In this document: positions 1-8,268 of the stretch, piece by piece
How positions within the stretch are numbered: the stretch's first letter is position 1
Layout of the letters: every line of letters starts with the position of its first letter
From: Rhizobium sp. PP-CC-3A-592
GTDB taxonomy: Bacteria > Pseudomonadota > Alphaproteobacteria > Rhizobiales > Rhizobiaceae
Reading direction: 5' to 3'
DNA: 64,000 nt
Assembly (NCBI RefSeq): GCF_003217095.1
Contig: NZ_QJSR01000006.1
Location: 199,377-263,376, forward strand
Notes under the pieces: model-generated
What the model was told of the DNA's origin: nothing
The model's database searches: none
Seen by the model: the letters and a program-made list of their open reading frames with translations, nothing else
Made by a program: the position numbers and the translations under genes

Positions 1-1
1 C

Positions 2-1039
2 AGGGTCATTCCAGCCGTTTTGGCTGGACAGCCGGCTTTGCGATTTGAAATCAACGACACGGGCATCGGCATCGACCAGACGGGCCTCGAGCGTCTGTTC
101 AGGCCGTTTTCGCAGGTGGATGCATCGATCAGCCGGAACTATGGCGGAACAGGGCTTGGCCTGACGATCTGCAAGCAGATCGTGGAAGCGATGAATGGCA
201 CGATCGGCGTCGAAAGCCGGAAAGGCGAAGGCAGCACGTTCTGGTTCGAGATCCCTGCACCCGCCGCAGGACCTGCCCTCATCGATGCCCAGGCTCTCGC
301 ACGTGACACGCACGAAAGCCTGCCGTCATTGCGCATTCTCCTCGTCGAGGACAATGCCGTCAACCAGCAGGTGGCTGCGGGTTTCCTCGCACATCTCGGC
401 CAGACGGTCGTCATCGCAAGCAACGGGCTGGAGGCCGTGGAACGGGCAGGCGCGGAGCCGTTCGACCTGATCCTCATGGACATGCAGATGCCGAGGCTCG
501 ATGGCATCGAAGCGACGCGCCGTATCCGCGGCTCCGATGGGCCCTGCAGCCAGACGCCGATCATCGCCATGACGGCCAATGCATCCGATGACGACAGGCT
601 TTCCTGTCAGCAGGCCGGCATGACCGGCTTCCAGTCGAAGCCCGTGACGATGCGCCAGCTGCGATTGGTCATCGCCGCGGTCGATTTGCCCGAGGACACG
701 CAGGCTCCCACGGCGGCGCCAGTGTGTGCGGACGATGCCTTCGAACTGCGGCGGACGGAAATCGTTGATGCTCTTGGGGCAGAGGCCTTCGATGAGCTGC
801 TGGACAGCTTCTTCGATGACGCCAGCAGCCTGCTTGCCGACCTGCATGTGACGCTCGCCACGGAGGGCAGCCGTGACGCAGATCGTCTCCTGCATACGCT
901 GAAGGGCGCTGCGAGCAGCATGGGCTTGCAGAAGGTCGCCGATCACTCCGAGAACCTCCGGCAGGGCACGCTGTCGAAGACGCTTTTGAACGAACTCGAA
1001 ATGACCGTCGCCGGATACCGGCGCCACATTGCCGCGTAG
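2..1039 (+). CDS. Hybrid sensor histidine kinase, C-terminal part (5' end outside the window)
   Basis: The frame is open to the left edge, so only the end of the protein is seen. Counting from the TTG at 20, residues 1-80 hold the ATP-binding part of a kinase: NDTGIGI, then FRPFSQVD, then GGTGLGL. A receiver domain follows at about 104-220, with acidic LLVEDN, phospho-acceptor Asp154 in LMDMQMP and Lys207. An Hpt domain ends the protein, with its phosphorylatable His292 in [11 protein letters not shown]. It is therefore a multistep phosphorelay kinase. The next gene, a receiver/HD-GYP protein about 13 bases downstream on the same strand, is the obvious partner. The signal sensed cannot be told because the input domain is missing. 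Confidence 0.93.
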   Translation, partial: RVIPAVLAGQPALRFEINDTGIGIDQTGLERLFRPFSQVDASISRNYGGTGLGLTICKQIVEAMNGTIGVESRKGEGSTFWFEIPAPAAGPALIDAQALARDTHESLPSLRILLVEDNAVNQQVAAGFLAHLGQTVVIASNGLEAVERAGAEPFDLILMDMQMPRLDGIEATRRIRGSDGPCSQTPIIAMTANASDDDRLSCQQAGMTGFQSKPVTMRQLRLVIAAVDLPEDTQAPTAAPVCADDAFELRRTEIVDALGAEAFDELLDSFFDDASSLLADLHVTLATEGSRDADRLLHTLKGAASSMGLQKVADHSENLRQGTLSKTLLNELEMTVAGYRRHIAA

Positions 1040-1052
1040 GAGACGAACGAGC

Positions 1053-2159
1053 ATGCGCATCCTGCTGGTGGACGACAACCGGACCACTCTTTCCATTCTG
1101 ACGCGCCTCGTCGAGCGTGTTCCCGACTGTATCGCCATTCCCTTTCTCAAGCCGGATGACGTCCTGGCCTGTGCTGCCGAACTCGAATTCGATATTGCCG
1201 TCATCGACTTCCAGATGCCGGTTTATAGCGGCGTGGAGCTTCTCACCGAGCTCATCCGTTTCGAGCGTCATGCCGAGAAGCTGTTCGTGATCGTGACGGC
1301 CGACACCGATGCCGCGACGCGGATGGCGGCCCTCAATGCGGGCGCGATCGACTTCCTGACGAAGCCCGTCAACCCGTTGGAATTTCAGGCCCGCATGCGC
1401 AACCTGATGGCGTTGGCAGATGCCCGCAGGAAGCTTTCCGACAGGGCGGAATGGCTTCGCGCCGAGGTGGAAAGTGCCGTGGCGGAACTGCGCGCGCGCG
1501 AGGAGGAGATCATCGACCGGCTGACGATCGCCGCCGCGTACAAGGATCTCGACACGGCCCGCCATACACGACGTGTCGGCGCGTATTCCGAGGCCATTGC
1601 AAGGGCTTATGGCCTGTCCTCACGCGCCTGCTCGGACATAAGGCTTGCATCGCCCATGCACGACATCGGCAAGGTGGCGATACCGGATGCCGTTCTCCTG
1701 AAAACGGGAAAGCTCACCGAAGATGAGTTCGTGATCATGCGAAAGCACACGGTTGTCGGCTGCGACATTCTGAAAGAATCCAAGTCCGGCCTGCTGCAGC
1801 TCGCAGCCGAAATTGCCGGTAGCCACCACGAGCGCTGGGACGGGCAGGGGTATCCTTATGGCATCACCGGCGAGGCCATTCCCCTCTCCGGTCGCATCGT
1901 CGCGATTGCCGACAATTTTGACGCGCTGACGACGGCACGCCCCTACAAGGAGGCCTGGACCGTCGAGCGGGCCGTCGAGCACATAAGGCAGCAGGCCGGA
2001 GCGCAGTTCGATCCCCTCTGCGTTGCCGCTTTCGACGCAGCGCTCGGGACGATCCTGACAATCCGGGACGAGGATCTCGCTGCGGCCCTGGCGGAGCTTC
2101 AGGTGGCGCCGCCGGTCGGATCAGGTTTCTTTCGGTCGGAAGCGCTCCTCAGAGCGTGA
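1053..2159 (+). CDS. RpfG-like two-component response regulator with HD-GYP c-di-GMP phosphodiesterase domain
   Basis: Predicted to hydrolyse cyclic di-GMP when its receiver domain is phosphorylated. The 368-residue protein starts with a receiver (LLVDDN, phospho-acceptor Asp52 in VIDFQMP, Lys104). A coiled linker of about 30 residues (130-160) leads to an HD-GYP domain. The key residues are present: His203-Asp204 in HDIGK, HHERWDGQGYP around 258-268, and ADNFDALTTARPYK. The ATG at 1053 is chosen over an upstream TTG at 1029 because AGGAG lies just before it, overlapping the kinase stop codon. Tight coupling to the upstream hybrid kinase suggests one phosphorelay. The family is established; the process controlled is not shown by the sequence. 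Confidence 0.93.
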   Translation: MRILLVDDNRTTLSILTRLVERVPDCIAIPFLKPDDVLACAAELEFDIAVIDFQMPVYSGVELLTELIRFERHAEKLFVIVTADTDAATRMAALNAGAIDFLTKPVNPLEFQARMRNLMALADARRKLSDRAEWLRAEVESAVAELRAREEEIIDRLTIAAAYKDLDTARHTRRVGAYSEAIARAYGLSSRACSDIRLASPMHDIGKVAIPDAVLLKTGKLTEDEFVIMRKHTVVGCDILKESKSGLLQLAAEIAGSHHERWDGQGYPYGITGEAIPLSGRIVAIADNFDALTTARPYKEAWTVERAVEHIRQQAGAQFDPLCVAAFDAALGTILTIRDEDLAAALAELQVAPPVGSGFFRSEALLRA

Positions 2160-2178
2160 GGCATGACATCAGAGCGTG
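2149..2178 (+). repeat. 10-bp direct repeat at the edge of a gene-remnant scar
   Basis: TCAGAGCGTG occurs at 2149-2158 (last codons of the HD-GYP gene) and again at 2169-2178, just where recognisable FecCD coding begins. It may mark a deletion or duplication junction. This is inference from position only. Confidence 0.5.
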
Positions 2179-2390
2179 GATTGGGTCTTGCCGCACCGCA
2201 GATTGCCCAGCGCCTGTGCCGGACCCGTTCGATGACCCTGGCTGCATCGACCGCGACGGGCGCGCTTCTCCTGCTCGCCGCAGATGCGATCGCACAGCAC
2301 CTTTTCAGCCCGCTTAGCGTTCCCGTTGGCATCGTCACTGTCAGTGTGGGCGGGCTGTATATGCTCTGGCTTTTGATGCGAGACCTTTAG
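2176..2390 (+). pseudogene. Remnant of a FecCD-family siderophore ABC permease (C-terminal end only)
   Basis: About 70 residues read like the C-terminus of a FecCD permease: GLAAPQIAQRL, then a hydrophobic GALLLLAADAIAQHLF, then PVGIVTVSVGGLYMLWLL. Family members are around 330 residues, so some four fifths of the gene are missing. No start codon fits this as a gene of its own, although an ATG at 2163 opens the frame. With the truncated phosphopantetheinyl transferase on the opposite strand it looks like what is left of a siderophore synthesis and uptake locus after a deletion. Confidence 0.75.
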
Positions 2391-2507
2391 GAAACGGCAT
2401 CCCGGGGCTTGGTTCGTATATGCTCGGGTCGTCCGTTCTTGTTCCGCGCCGCCATGGCCACGATGAACCCGTCTTTTGACACCCATTGCCGGAAGGACCA
2501 GCGGGGA

Positions 2508-2930
2508 ATCGATGCCGACGTCATGGTCTCTTGCAGTCACGCAAGCCACCATCCCTCTGGTGTGGCTGATATTGAAATCGATTGCGGTGCCATCGCTGTC
2601 GTGGGCGTGACGGAGACGGGGCTTGCCGCCTTGCCCATCGGCCGCGATGCGTGCCGGAAACGGCAACTCGGGAAAATGATGGCGCAACTGCAGGCGCAAC
2701 AGGGCATGGGCCGCAACAAAATCGCGGCGGTCTTCGGCATGCAGGAAGCGTTCCGCCCGAACCGTCTCGTGATCGCTCAGCCACGACCGGAACAGCACCA
2801 TTTGCTCGACGGACAGTGCATCCGTCGACAACGTGCTGACGTCAATGCACGAACCGGAGGCCTCACCGTCTTCATGGTGATGAAGCACCAACCGTGCAAT
2901 GCCGGACCATGGCAATGTCGATTCGTCCAA
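2508..2930 (-). pseudogene. Truncated 4'-phosphopantetheinyl transferase (Sfp/EntD type), N-terminal part
   Basis: From a TTG start preceded by GGGGAG, about 141 residues match the front of an Sfp-type transferase: RFLHAEDRRDF, GKPRL, then FNISHTRGMVACV and VGID. The similarity stops at VGID, where the family continues with the Mg-binding Glu and the rest of the catalytic half. The frame then runs on as unrelated sequence antisense to the FecCD remnant and stops at 2169. The magnesium site is therefore incomplete and activity is unlikely. Such enzymes load carrier proteins of siderophore or polyketide synthases, which fits the neighbouring siderophore permease remnant. Its start lies 53 bases after the aminotransferase stop. 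Confidence 0.8.
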
Positions 2931-2983
2931 CCGGGGTCTCCCCGCGCACGGCGTGCGATCGTTCGGTTAAGCCATGCCCGTCA

Positions 2984-3838
2984 TCAGATCGCCGATGCAA
3001 TCTTTCTCTCGATATACAGCTCGCGAAGTCGCAACGTCAGCGGCCCAGGCTGTCCGTCACCAATAGCCTCACCATCGATCTGTGTCACAGGGAGTACGAA
3101 ATTCGTCGCGGACGTAATGAAGGCCTCTGCTGCGGTCTTCGCCTCTTGGACGCTGAAGGAACGCTCCTCGACGGCAACGCCGATGCTTGCTGCAATATCG
3201 AGAACACTGTGGCGCGTGATCCCGTGAAGGATCGCCTGAGACAGAGGACGGGTGACGAGGACGCCATCGCGGGTGATGATATGCGCGCTCGCCGAACTGG
3301 CTTCGGTCACGAAGCCGTCCTCGACCAGCCACGCGTCGTCGGCGCCCTGCCGCGCCGCCTCCATCTTGGCCATCGAGGGGTAAAGCAGCTGCACCGTCTT
3401 GATGTCGCAACGCGCCCACCGCAGGTCGGCAAGCAGTGCGACCGAAATGCCGGTCCGTGCCTTGGGGTTGTCGAGCACGGCCTTGGCCTGGGTAAACAGC
3501 ACGAGCGTCGGCACGGGGTTTGCCGGGAAGGCAAAATCGCGATCGGCCGGGCCGCGGCTGATCTGCAGGTAGATCAGGCCCTCGCTCAGTGCGTTGCGCT
3601 GCACGATCTCGCGGTGAACACCGAGCAGGTCTTCGGCTGAGAGAGGGCAGACCAGTCCGAGTTCCGCCATCGACCGCTGCAGCCGGGCCGAATGGCCTTC
3701 ATATTCCAGCAGCTTGCCGTTCACGACGCCGGTCACTTCATAGATGGCGTCCGCAAAGAGGAAGCCACGATCGAAAATGGAGACGTGTGCGTCGGCTTCG
3801 GCAAGCCAGGCGCCGTTGAGATAGACGGTACGGTTCAA
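2984..3838 (-). CDS. dat: D-amino-acid aminotransferase-like class IV PLP enzyme
   Basis: A 284-residue fold-type IV transaminase. It has FDRGFLFADAIYEV near the N-terminus, the PLP lysine in CDIKTVQLL, and EASSASAHI followed by GITRHSVL for phosphate binding. These features match D-alanine/D-amino-acid aminotransferases better than branched-chain enzymes, but the exact specificity is inferred. The start is a TTG with GAGGAG seven bases upstream. Its first bases overlap the pxpA stop as TTGA, so translation is coupled. Next to pxpABC it may transaminate the amino acid freed by lactam opening, with the 2-oxo acid passing to the nearby 2-hydroxyacid dehydrogenase homologue. Confidence 0.85.
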   Translation of the reverse strand: MNRTVYLNGAWLAEADAHVSIFDRGFLFADAIYEVTGVVNGKLLEYEGHSARLQRSMAELGLVCPLSAEDLLGVHREIVQRNALSEGLIYLQISRGPADRDFAFPANPVPTLVLFTQAKAVLDNPKARTGISVALLADLRWARCDIKTVQLLYPSMAKMEAARQGADDAWLVEDGFVTEASSASAHIITRDGVLVTRPLSQAILHGITRHSVLDIAASIGVAVEERSFSVQEAKTAAEAFITSATNFVLPVTQIDGEAIGDGQPGPLTLRLRELYIERKIASAI

Positions 3839-4629
3839 AGGGTATTCTCCTCGTGGAGGCGCTTGGGTGTGTGAAAGGGGGCGATCGCGATGCCCGCGTT
3901 CGTCAATTGTGTGCGAAGGGCGCGCGCGGTCGTGGCAGCACCGGGCGTATCGCCGTGGATGCAGACGGTTGCCGGATCGACGGGAAGGCGCTTGCCGCCG
4001 ATCGTCGGCATCGTCTTGTCGCAGAGCATCGACAGGACCTGATCGACGCTCTCTCGGGGATCGTGAATGACGGCGCCCTCCATCTGGCGCGGCGCGAGCA
4101 TGCCGTTGTCTGTGTAGCGACGGTCGGCATAGACCTCGCAGGCGACCTGCAGCCCGGCCGCTTCCGCCGCCTTCATCGTCTCGGAAAAGGGCAGGGTGAT
4201 GAAGACGAGGCCGGGATCGACGGCCCGGATGGCATCGACGCAGACCTTTGCGAGTTCTGCGTCTTCGGCTGCCATGTTGCCGAGCGAGCCATGCGTCTTG
4301 ACATGCGTGATCGGCCAGCCGAGCGCAGACGCCATGCCCTGTATTGCGGAAATCTGGTAGATCAGTTGCGCTTCGATATCCTCCGGCCGCTCCCCGGAAA
4401 TGCGCCGCCGGCCAAAGCCGTAGAGATCCATGCAGGAGGGGTGCGCGCCGACAGCGACACCGCGCGCCTTGGCCAGAAGGATCGTGTCGCGCATGACGGA
4501 GGGGTCGCCCGCATGGAAGCCGCATGCGATGTTGGCCGTCGTCACGATGTCCATCAAGGCGCGATCATCGCCGATCGTGTAGGCGCCGAAGCTTTCGCCC
4601 ATGTCGCAGTTCAGGTCGATGGTCGCCAC
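3835..4629 (-). CDS. pxpA: 5-oxoprolinase subunit A (LamB/YcsF family)
   Basis: The 264-residue protein opens with VATIDLNCDMGESFG, the hallmark of the YcsF family. It continues with CGFHAGDP, GAHPSCMDLYGFGRR and VKTHGSLGNM, and ends with CIHGDTPGA. PxpA acts with PxpB and PxpC to open 5-oxoproline to glutamate using ATP. The start is a GTG at 4629, since no ATG fits the conserved N-terminus; its ribosome site is weak. It overlaps the aminotransferase start by TTGA and is divergent from pxpB-pxpC, which is unusual because the three subunits are often in one operon. The shared 211-bp promoter region holds a GGTGTACTG motif. Confidence 0.92.
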   Translation of the reverse strand: MATIDLNCDMGESFGAYTIGDDRALMDIVTTANIACGFHAGDPSVMRDTILLAKARGVAVGAHPSCMDLYGFGRRRISGERPEDIEAQLIYQISAIQGMASALGWPITHVKTHGSLGNMAAEDAELAKVCVDAIRAVDPGLVFITLPFSETMKAAEAAGLQVACEVYADRRYTDNGMLAPRQMEGAVIHDPRESVDQVLSMLCDKTMPTIGGKRLPVDPATVCIHGDTPGAATTARALRTQLTNAGIAIAPFHTPKRLHEENTL

Positions 4630-4696
4630 GGAAAATCCCCGCTGATAGGTCGGCAAAACGAGGCCCACACGAGCGCCGTGGGGCTTGACATACAGA

Positions 4697-4710
4697 TGGT
4701 GTACTGAAAT
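4697..4710 (+). promoter_or_regulatory. Putative GntR (FCD) operator, copy 1, in the pxpA/pxpB divergent promoter
   Basis: TGGTGTACTGAAAT. Near-identical sequences lie upstream of the second M24 gene (11826-11838, minus strand) and of the DUF1989 gene (12007-12020). The core resembles TGGT-N2-ACCA sites known for FadR-type GntR regulators. Two such regulators are encoded within this cluster. Binding is inferred. Confidence 0.5.
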
Positions 4711-4840
4711 GACAAGACCTTGCCGCGCTATGCCGACAGAGGAATAGCCAGCCGGCGACGAACCGTTTCGTCCATCCGTCCTGCGAAGGGCGCGTCCAAT
4801 CTGCGAAGGCCGGCATGGCACGATCGAACGAGGGAAGGCC

Positions 4841-5584
4841 ATGGCTGTGATGACAAATGCCCCGGCGCATTTCCCCCGCATCGCCGCCTGTGGAGACAGC
4901 GCCCTGGCCGTGGAGTTCTCCGACCGGATAGACGAGGCGACCAGCGCCCGCGTCGTCGCGATGGCTGGCCGTTTGGCAGCAGCCGAGGTCGCTGGCATAA
5001 CAGAGGTCGTGCCGACCTACAGATCACTTCTCGTTCACTACGATCCGGCTCTCGTTCGGGGTCGCGACCTGACCGTGCAGCTCATGGACATGCTGGAGTG
5101 CCAGGCTGACACGGAAAGCACCGCACGCCACATCATCGTCCCCGTGCTCTATGGGGGGGAGACCGGCGCGGATCTCGATGCGCTGGCCGCGTTGAAGGAG
5201 ATGACGCGCAACGACCTGATCGCGATGCATGCCTCCGCCCGTTATCGCGTCTACATGATCGGCTTTGCGCCTGGTTTCGCCTATCTCGGCGGACTGCCCG
5301 AGCGTTTGCATACGCCCCGGCTTGCGGTTCCCCGTCAGAGGATCGAGGCCGGCGCCATCGGCATTGGCGGGCAGCAGGCGAGCATCAACTCGGTTCCCGG
5401 GCCGAGCGGTTGGCGGTTCATCGCGCGAACGCCGCTGAAACTGTTCGACCCATCGCGCAAAGAGCCGTTTCTGCTGCGCGCCGGCGATCGCGTTCGGTTT
5501 CGCGCGATCGAGGAGGCCGAGGCCGCGCATCTCGATGCGGCGGTCGCCAGAGGTGAGCCTGTTGAAGAGTGGGCGACGACATGA
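4841..5584 (+). CDS. pxpB: 5-oxoprolinase subunit B (KipI/AHS1 family)
   Basis: A 247-residue AHS1-domain protein with GDSALAVEFSD near the N-terminus and the characteristic GFAPGFAYLGGLPE, then TPRLAVPRQR, a glycine-rich loop and PSGWRFIARTP. The family is the ATP-binding partner of PxpC in 5-oxoprolinase. The start ATG at 4841 follows GGGAAGG closely. An internal ATG three codons on is possible. The stop overlaps the pxpC start as ATGA, which indicates coupled translation of a 1:1 complex. Confidence 0.92.
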   Translation: MAVMTNAPAHFPRIAACGDSALAVEFSDRIDEATSARVVAMAGRLAAAEVAGITEVVPTYRSLLVHYDPALVRGRDLTVQLMDMLECQADTESTARHIIVPVLYGGETGADLDALAALKEMTRNDLIAMHASARYRVYMIGFAPGFAYLGGLPERLHTPRLAVPRQRIEAGAIGIGGQQASINSVPGPSGWRFIARTPLKLFDPSRKEPFLLRAGDRVRFRAIEEAEAAHLDAAVARGEPVEEWATT

Positions 5585-6570
5585 GCGTTCTCCACATCAA
5601 GGACGCAGGCCCCATGATGACGGTGCAGGATCTCGGCCGCGTCGGGCTCTCGCGCTTCGGTGTGTCCGGGGCAGGGCCCATGGACCCGCCGTCCCTGCGA
5701 ATGGCCAACCGCCTGGTCGGAAATGCCGAGAGCGATGCCGGGCTCGAATTCGCGCAGGTCGGGGGAACGTTCGTCGTCGACGCACCCGTGCGCTTTGCCG
5801 TCACGGGTGCGTCCGTCGGCATGACGATCGACGGGAAACCCGTCCACGCTTGGGAAAGCCACCATTTGCTGCCTGGGCAGACGCTTCGCATCGGCGCGGT
5901 CGTCAACGCCGTCTGGGGCTACCTTGCAATATCCGGCGGCATCGATACGCCACCTGTTCTCGGCGCGCGGACGACACATCTGCGCACGGGGCTCGGCGGT
6001 TTCGATGGACGGCGGCTTGCGGCCGGCGACGGCTTGCCGCTCGGCGCTTCGGGACACGCGCCGCTCCTTGCGCTGCGCCAGCCCCTTGCCCGGCCGCGCG
6101 GCCCGTTTCGCATCGTGCCGGGACCGCAGGCCGATCATTTCGATGCTTCGGCCTGGAAGATCTTCCTCGAAGAACCGTTTCGTATCGCGACGCACCGCGA
6201 CCGGATGGCGCAGATGCTGGACGGGCCTGCGATTTCGGCCTTTGCCGGACATGATATCATCTCCGATGGAACGGTCGCCGGCTCCATTCAGGTGCCGTCC
6301 TCCGGCCGGCCGATCGTGCTGATGGCCGAGCGGCAGACCACGGGCGGTTACCCGAAGATCGCCACGGTCGCCTCCGTCGATCTGCCGCGGATGGCGCAGG
6401 CGATGACGGGAAGCTTTGTCCACTTCCGGGTCATCACCCGGGACGAGGCCGAAGATCTGCTGCTCGACCAGTCGCGTGTGCTGGCCTCGGCCCTTTCGGG
6501 TCTTGAGGAAAAGGACAAAACCACAGAAACAGCAGAGACAGAGACGACATCCGGGAGGTCGAACACATGA
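5581..6570 (+). CDS. pxpC: 5-oxoprolinase subunit C (KipA/AHS2 family)
   Basis: A 329-residue biotin-independent AHS2 protein. VQDLGRVGLSRFGVSGAG opens the domain, with GYLAISGGIDTPPVLG in the middle and RPIVLMAERQTTGGYPKIA towards the end, all typical for PxpC. The last 30 residues are acidic and threonine-rich and look like a disordered tail. Its ATG overlaps the pxpB stop, and its own stop overlaps the following GntR gene (ATGA), so pxpB, pxpC, the regulator and the dehydrogenase form one coupled operon. Real substrate could be 5-oxo-L-proline, its D form, or another lactam. The adjacent D-aminotransferase makes the last two worth considering. Confidence 0.92.
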   Translation: MSVLHIKDAGPMMTVQDLGRVGLSRFGVSGAGPMDPPSLRMANRLVGNAESDAGLEFAQVGGTFVVDAPVRFAVTGASVGMTIDGKPVHAWESHHLLPGQTLRIGAVVNAVWGYLAISGGIDTPPVLGARTTHLRTGLGGFDGRRLAAGDGLPLGASGHAPLLALRQPLARPRGPFRIVPGPQADHFDASAWKIFLEEPFRIATHRDRMAQMLDGPAISAFAGHDIISDGTVAGSIQVPSSGRPIVLMAERQTTGGYPKIATVASVDLPRMAQAMTGSFVHFRVITRDEAEDLLLDQSRVLASALSGLEEKDKTTETAETETTSGRSNT

Positions 6571-7211
6571 GCCAGCCCCTTGCGAAGAAGGCCTATGGCA
6601 CGATCATCGACATGATCCTTTCCGGCGCTCTGATGCCGGGAGATGTTCTGCAGGAAGCCAAGCTCGGCGAAGAATTCTCCATGTCCCGAACCCCGGTTCG
6701 CGAGGCGATCAAACGCATCGAAGCCGAAGGACTGGCGGTTCAGGAGGGGCGGTTTCTCAAGGTCCGCCGGCTGGCGGCGGAGGAGGTCGAGGAGATCTTC
6801 TATCTGCGCAGCGTGATCGAGGGCTACTGCGCGCGCATCGCGATCGCTGCCCCGGCCTACGCCCTCGACGATCTCGAACGCCGCATCAAGGTCTTGATCG
6901 CGACGGGTCCGGGGGAGAACGGAGAAGCGCTCGAGGTCGACGACGATTTCCACGTCTGGCTTGCCAATGTTTCGGGAAACCGGACGATGATACGCACGAT
7001 CGGCGATCTGCGGCGGCGCACCTGCATGTTCGACCACAGTCTCGTTCCCGAACGCTTCCTGAAAGGATGCCGGGAGCACCTCGAGATTCTGGATGCCCTG
7101 CGGGCAGGCGATGCCGATGCGGCGGGAAACCTGATGAGCCGCCACGTGCTGAATGCGCGGGACGCCATTCTCGAAAAACTCGATGCCTCCAGCCGGGGAT
7201 TGCCGCGATGA
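6567..7211 (+). CDS. GntR-family transcriptional regulator with FCD effector domain (first of two)
   Basis: 214 residues. The N-terminal winged helix (about 1-75) contains LQEAKLGEEFSMSRTPVREA and RIEAEGLAV. The FCD helical bundle follows, with LRSVIEGYCARIA, DDDFHVWLA and a C-terminal H-containing helix of the kind that binds metal or an acid ligand. GGGAGG precedes the start, which overlaps the pxpC stop. FCD regulators usually respond to organic or amino acids. It probably controls this cluster through the GGTRTACYG motifs at 4697, 11826 and 12007. Confidence 0.92.
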   Translation: MSQPLAKKAYGTIIDMILSGALMPGDVLQEAKLGEEFSMSRTPVREAIKRIEAEGLAVQEGRFLKVRRLAAEEVEEIFYLRSVIEGYCARIAIAAPAYALDDLERRIKVLIATGPGENGEALEVDDDFHVWLANVSGNRTMIRTIGDLRRRTCMFDHSLVPERFLKGCREHLEILDALRAGDADAAGNLMSRHVLNARDAILEKLDASSRGLPR

Positions 7212-8155
7212 AATGCCTTCTCGTTCAGCCCATTCATGCGGACGGCATCGCCATGCTCCGGGACGCCGGTATCGACGTCGACCTTTGCCCGGATGCCGAC
7301 ATGGAAACGGTTGCGAGCCGGATCGCGGGTTGCCATGCCGTGATCACGCGGGATGCCGGTCTTTCGGCACGCGCGATCCTTGCCAGCGACGTGCTGAAGG
7401 TCATCGTCGTTCACGGGGCGGGTCATGATGGTGTCGACAAGGCGCAGGCCGCGGCGAAATCCATCCTGGTCTGCAACACGCCCGGCGCCAATGCGCAGTC
7501 CGTGTCCGAGCTTGCCCTCGGCCTTGCGCTTTCGGCCGCACGGCTGATCCCGGCTGCGGATCGCGCGGTTCGCGACGGCGCGTCCGGCTTTCGGGAAGCG
7601 GGCATATTTCACGAACTCTCGGGAAAGACGGCATTGATCGTCGGATGGGGAGCAACGGGCGCCGGTCTCGGGCGGATGCTCCACGCGGCACTCGGCATGG
7701 AGGTTCTGGTTCATTCTCCCAGAAGCGCCGATACCGGGCCTTTCGAGCGCGTGGCGACACTTGCAGACGGCCTGGGTCGGGCAGACCTGATTTCGCTTCA
7801 TACCCCTCTGCGGGACGAAACGCGCGGGTTGATCGGCACGGCCGCTCTTGCCCTGACGAAGCCCGGCGCAATCCTGATCAACACGGCGCGTGCCGGGCTG
7901 ATCGACGAAGCAGCGCTTGCCGAAGCGCTCTTGCAGGGAAGGATCGCCGCTGCCGGTCTCGACGTCTACACGCCGCAGGCCCCGCAGGGGCCGCTTTCGA
8001 CATCGCAGCGGGTCATCTTCACGCCACACCTCGGCGGCACGACGCCGGAGGCCCTGCAGCGTGTGGCGACCGGTGCTGCCGGCCATGTGCTGACAGCCCT
8101 TTCCGGGCAAAGGCCGGCAACGACGATCGAGGCGCCGGTGGAGCAGGCAGCATGA
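7208..8155 (+). CDS. D-2-hydroxyacid dehydrogenase homologue with Gln at the catalytic Glu position
   Basis: 315 residues with the two-domain fold of NAD-dependent D-2-hydroxyacid dehydrogenases. HGAGHDGVD lies near residues 69-77, the dinucleotide loop VGWGATGAGLG at 145-155, the substrate arginine is Arg228 in NTARAGLID and the general-base His274 is in TPHLGGT. The Glu that pairs with this His (E in DVFxxEP-type motifs) reads Gln257 in DVYTPQAPQGP. Family members tolerate few changes here, so the enzyme may be slow, altered in specificity, or used differently. Start overlaps the GntR stop (ATGA). In context it could reduce the 2-oxo acid made by the aminotransferase, or run the reverse reaction. 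Confidence 0.88.
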   Translation: MKCLLVQPIHADGIAMLRDAGIDVDLCPDADMETVASRIAGCHAVITRDAGLSARAILASDVLKVIVVHGAGHDGVDKAQAAAKSILVCNTPGANAQSVSELALGLALSAARLIPAADRAVRDGASGFREAGIFHELSGKTALIVGWGATGAGLGRMLHAALGMEVLVHSPRSADTGPFERVATLADGLGRADLISLHTPLRDETRGLIGTAALALTKPGAILINTARAGLIDEAALAEALLQGRIAAAGLDVYTPQAPQGPLSTSQRVIFTPHLGGTTPEALQRVATGAAGHVLTALSGQRPATTIEAPVEQAA

Positions 8156-8268
8156 CGGTGTGGACGACGATCCATCCTCCGCAGGACGCCAGGGGTTCTG
8201 CCGATCTCGCAGCGACCGTCGAAATCCTGAAGGTCGCAATCATGGAAGGCGGTGCCCTGCATGGCTGA
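8152..8268 (+). CDS. Possible 38-residue small protein, coupled between dehydrogenase and second GntR gene
   Basis: An ATG overlapping the dehydrogenase stop (ATGA) opens a 38-codon frame ending inside the start of the next gene. The product begins MTVWTTIHPPQDARG and has an amphipathic-looking middle (LAATVEILKVAI). It is not recognised. Its exact fit between two coupled genes supports translation, at least as a bridge keeping ribosomes running into the regulator gene. It could also be a decayed remnant. Confidence 0.4.
   Translation: MTVWTTIHPPQDARGSADLAATVEILKVAIMEGGALHG

Noticed and set aside
2169-2930. Reading the phosphopantetheinyl transferase frame as a full 253-residue gene
   Set aside because: Similarity ends at VGID and the remaining 110 codons are antisense to a FecCD remnant, so length is accidental.
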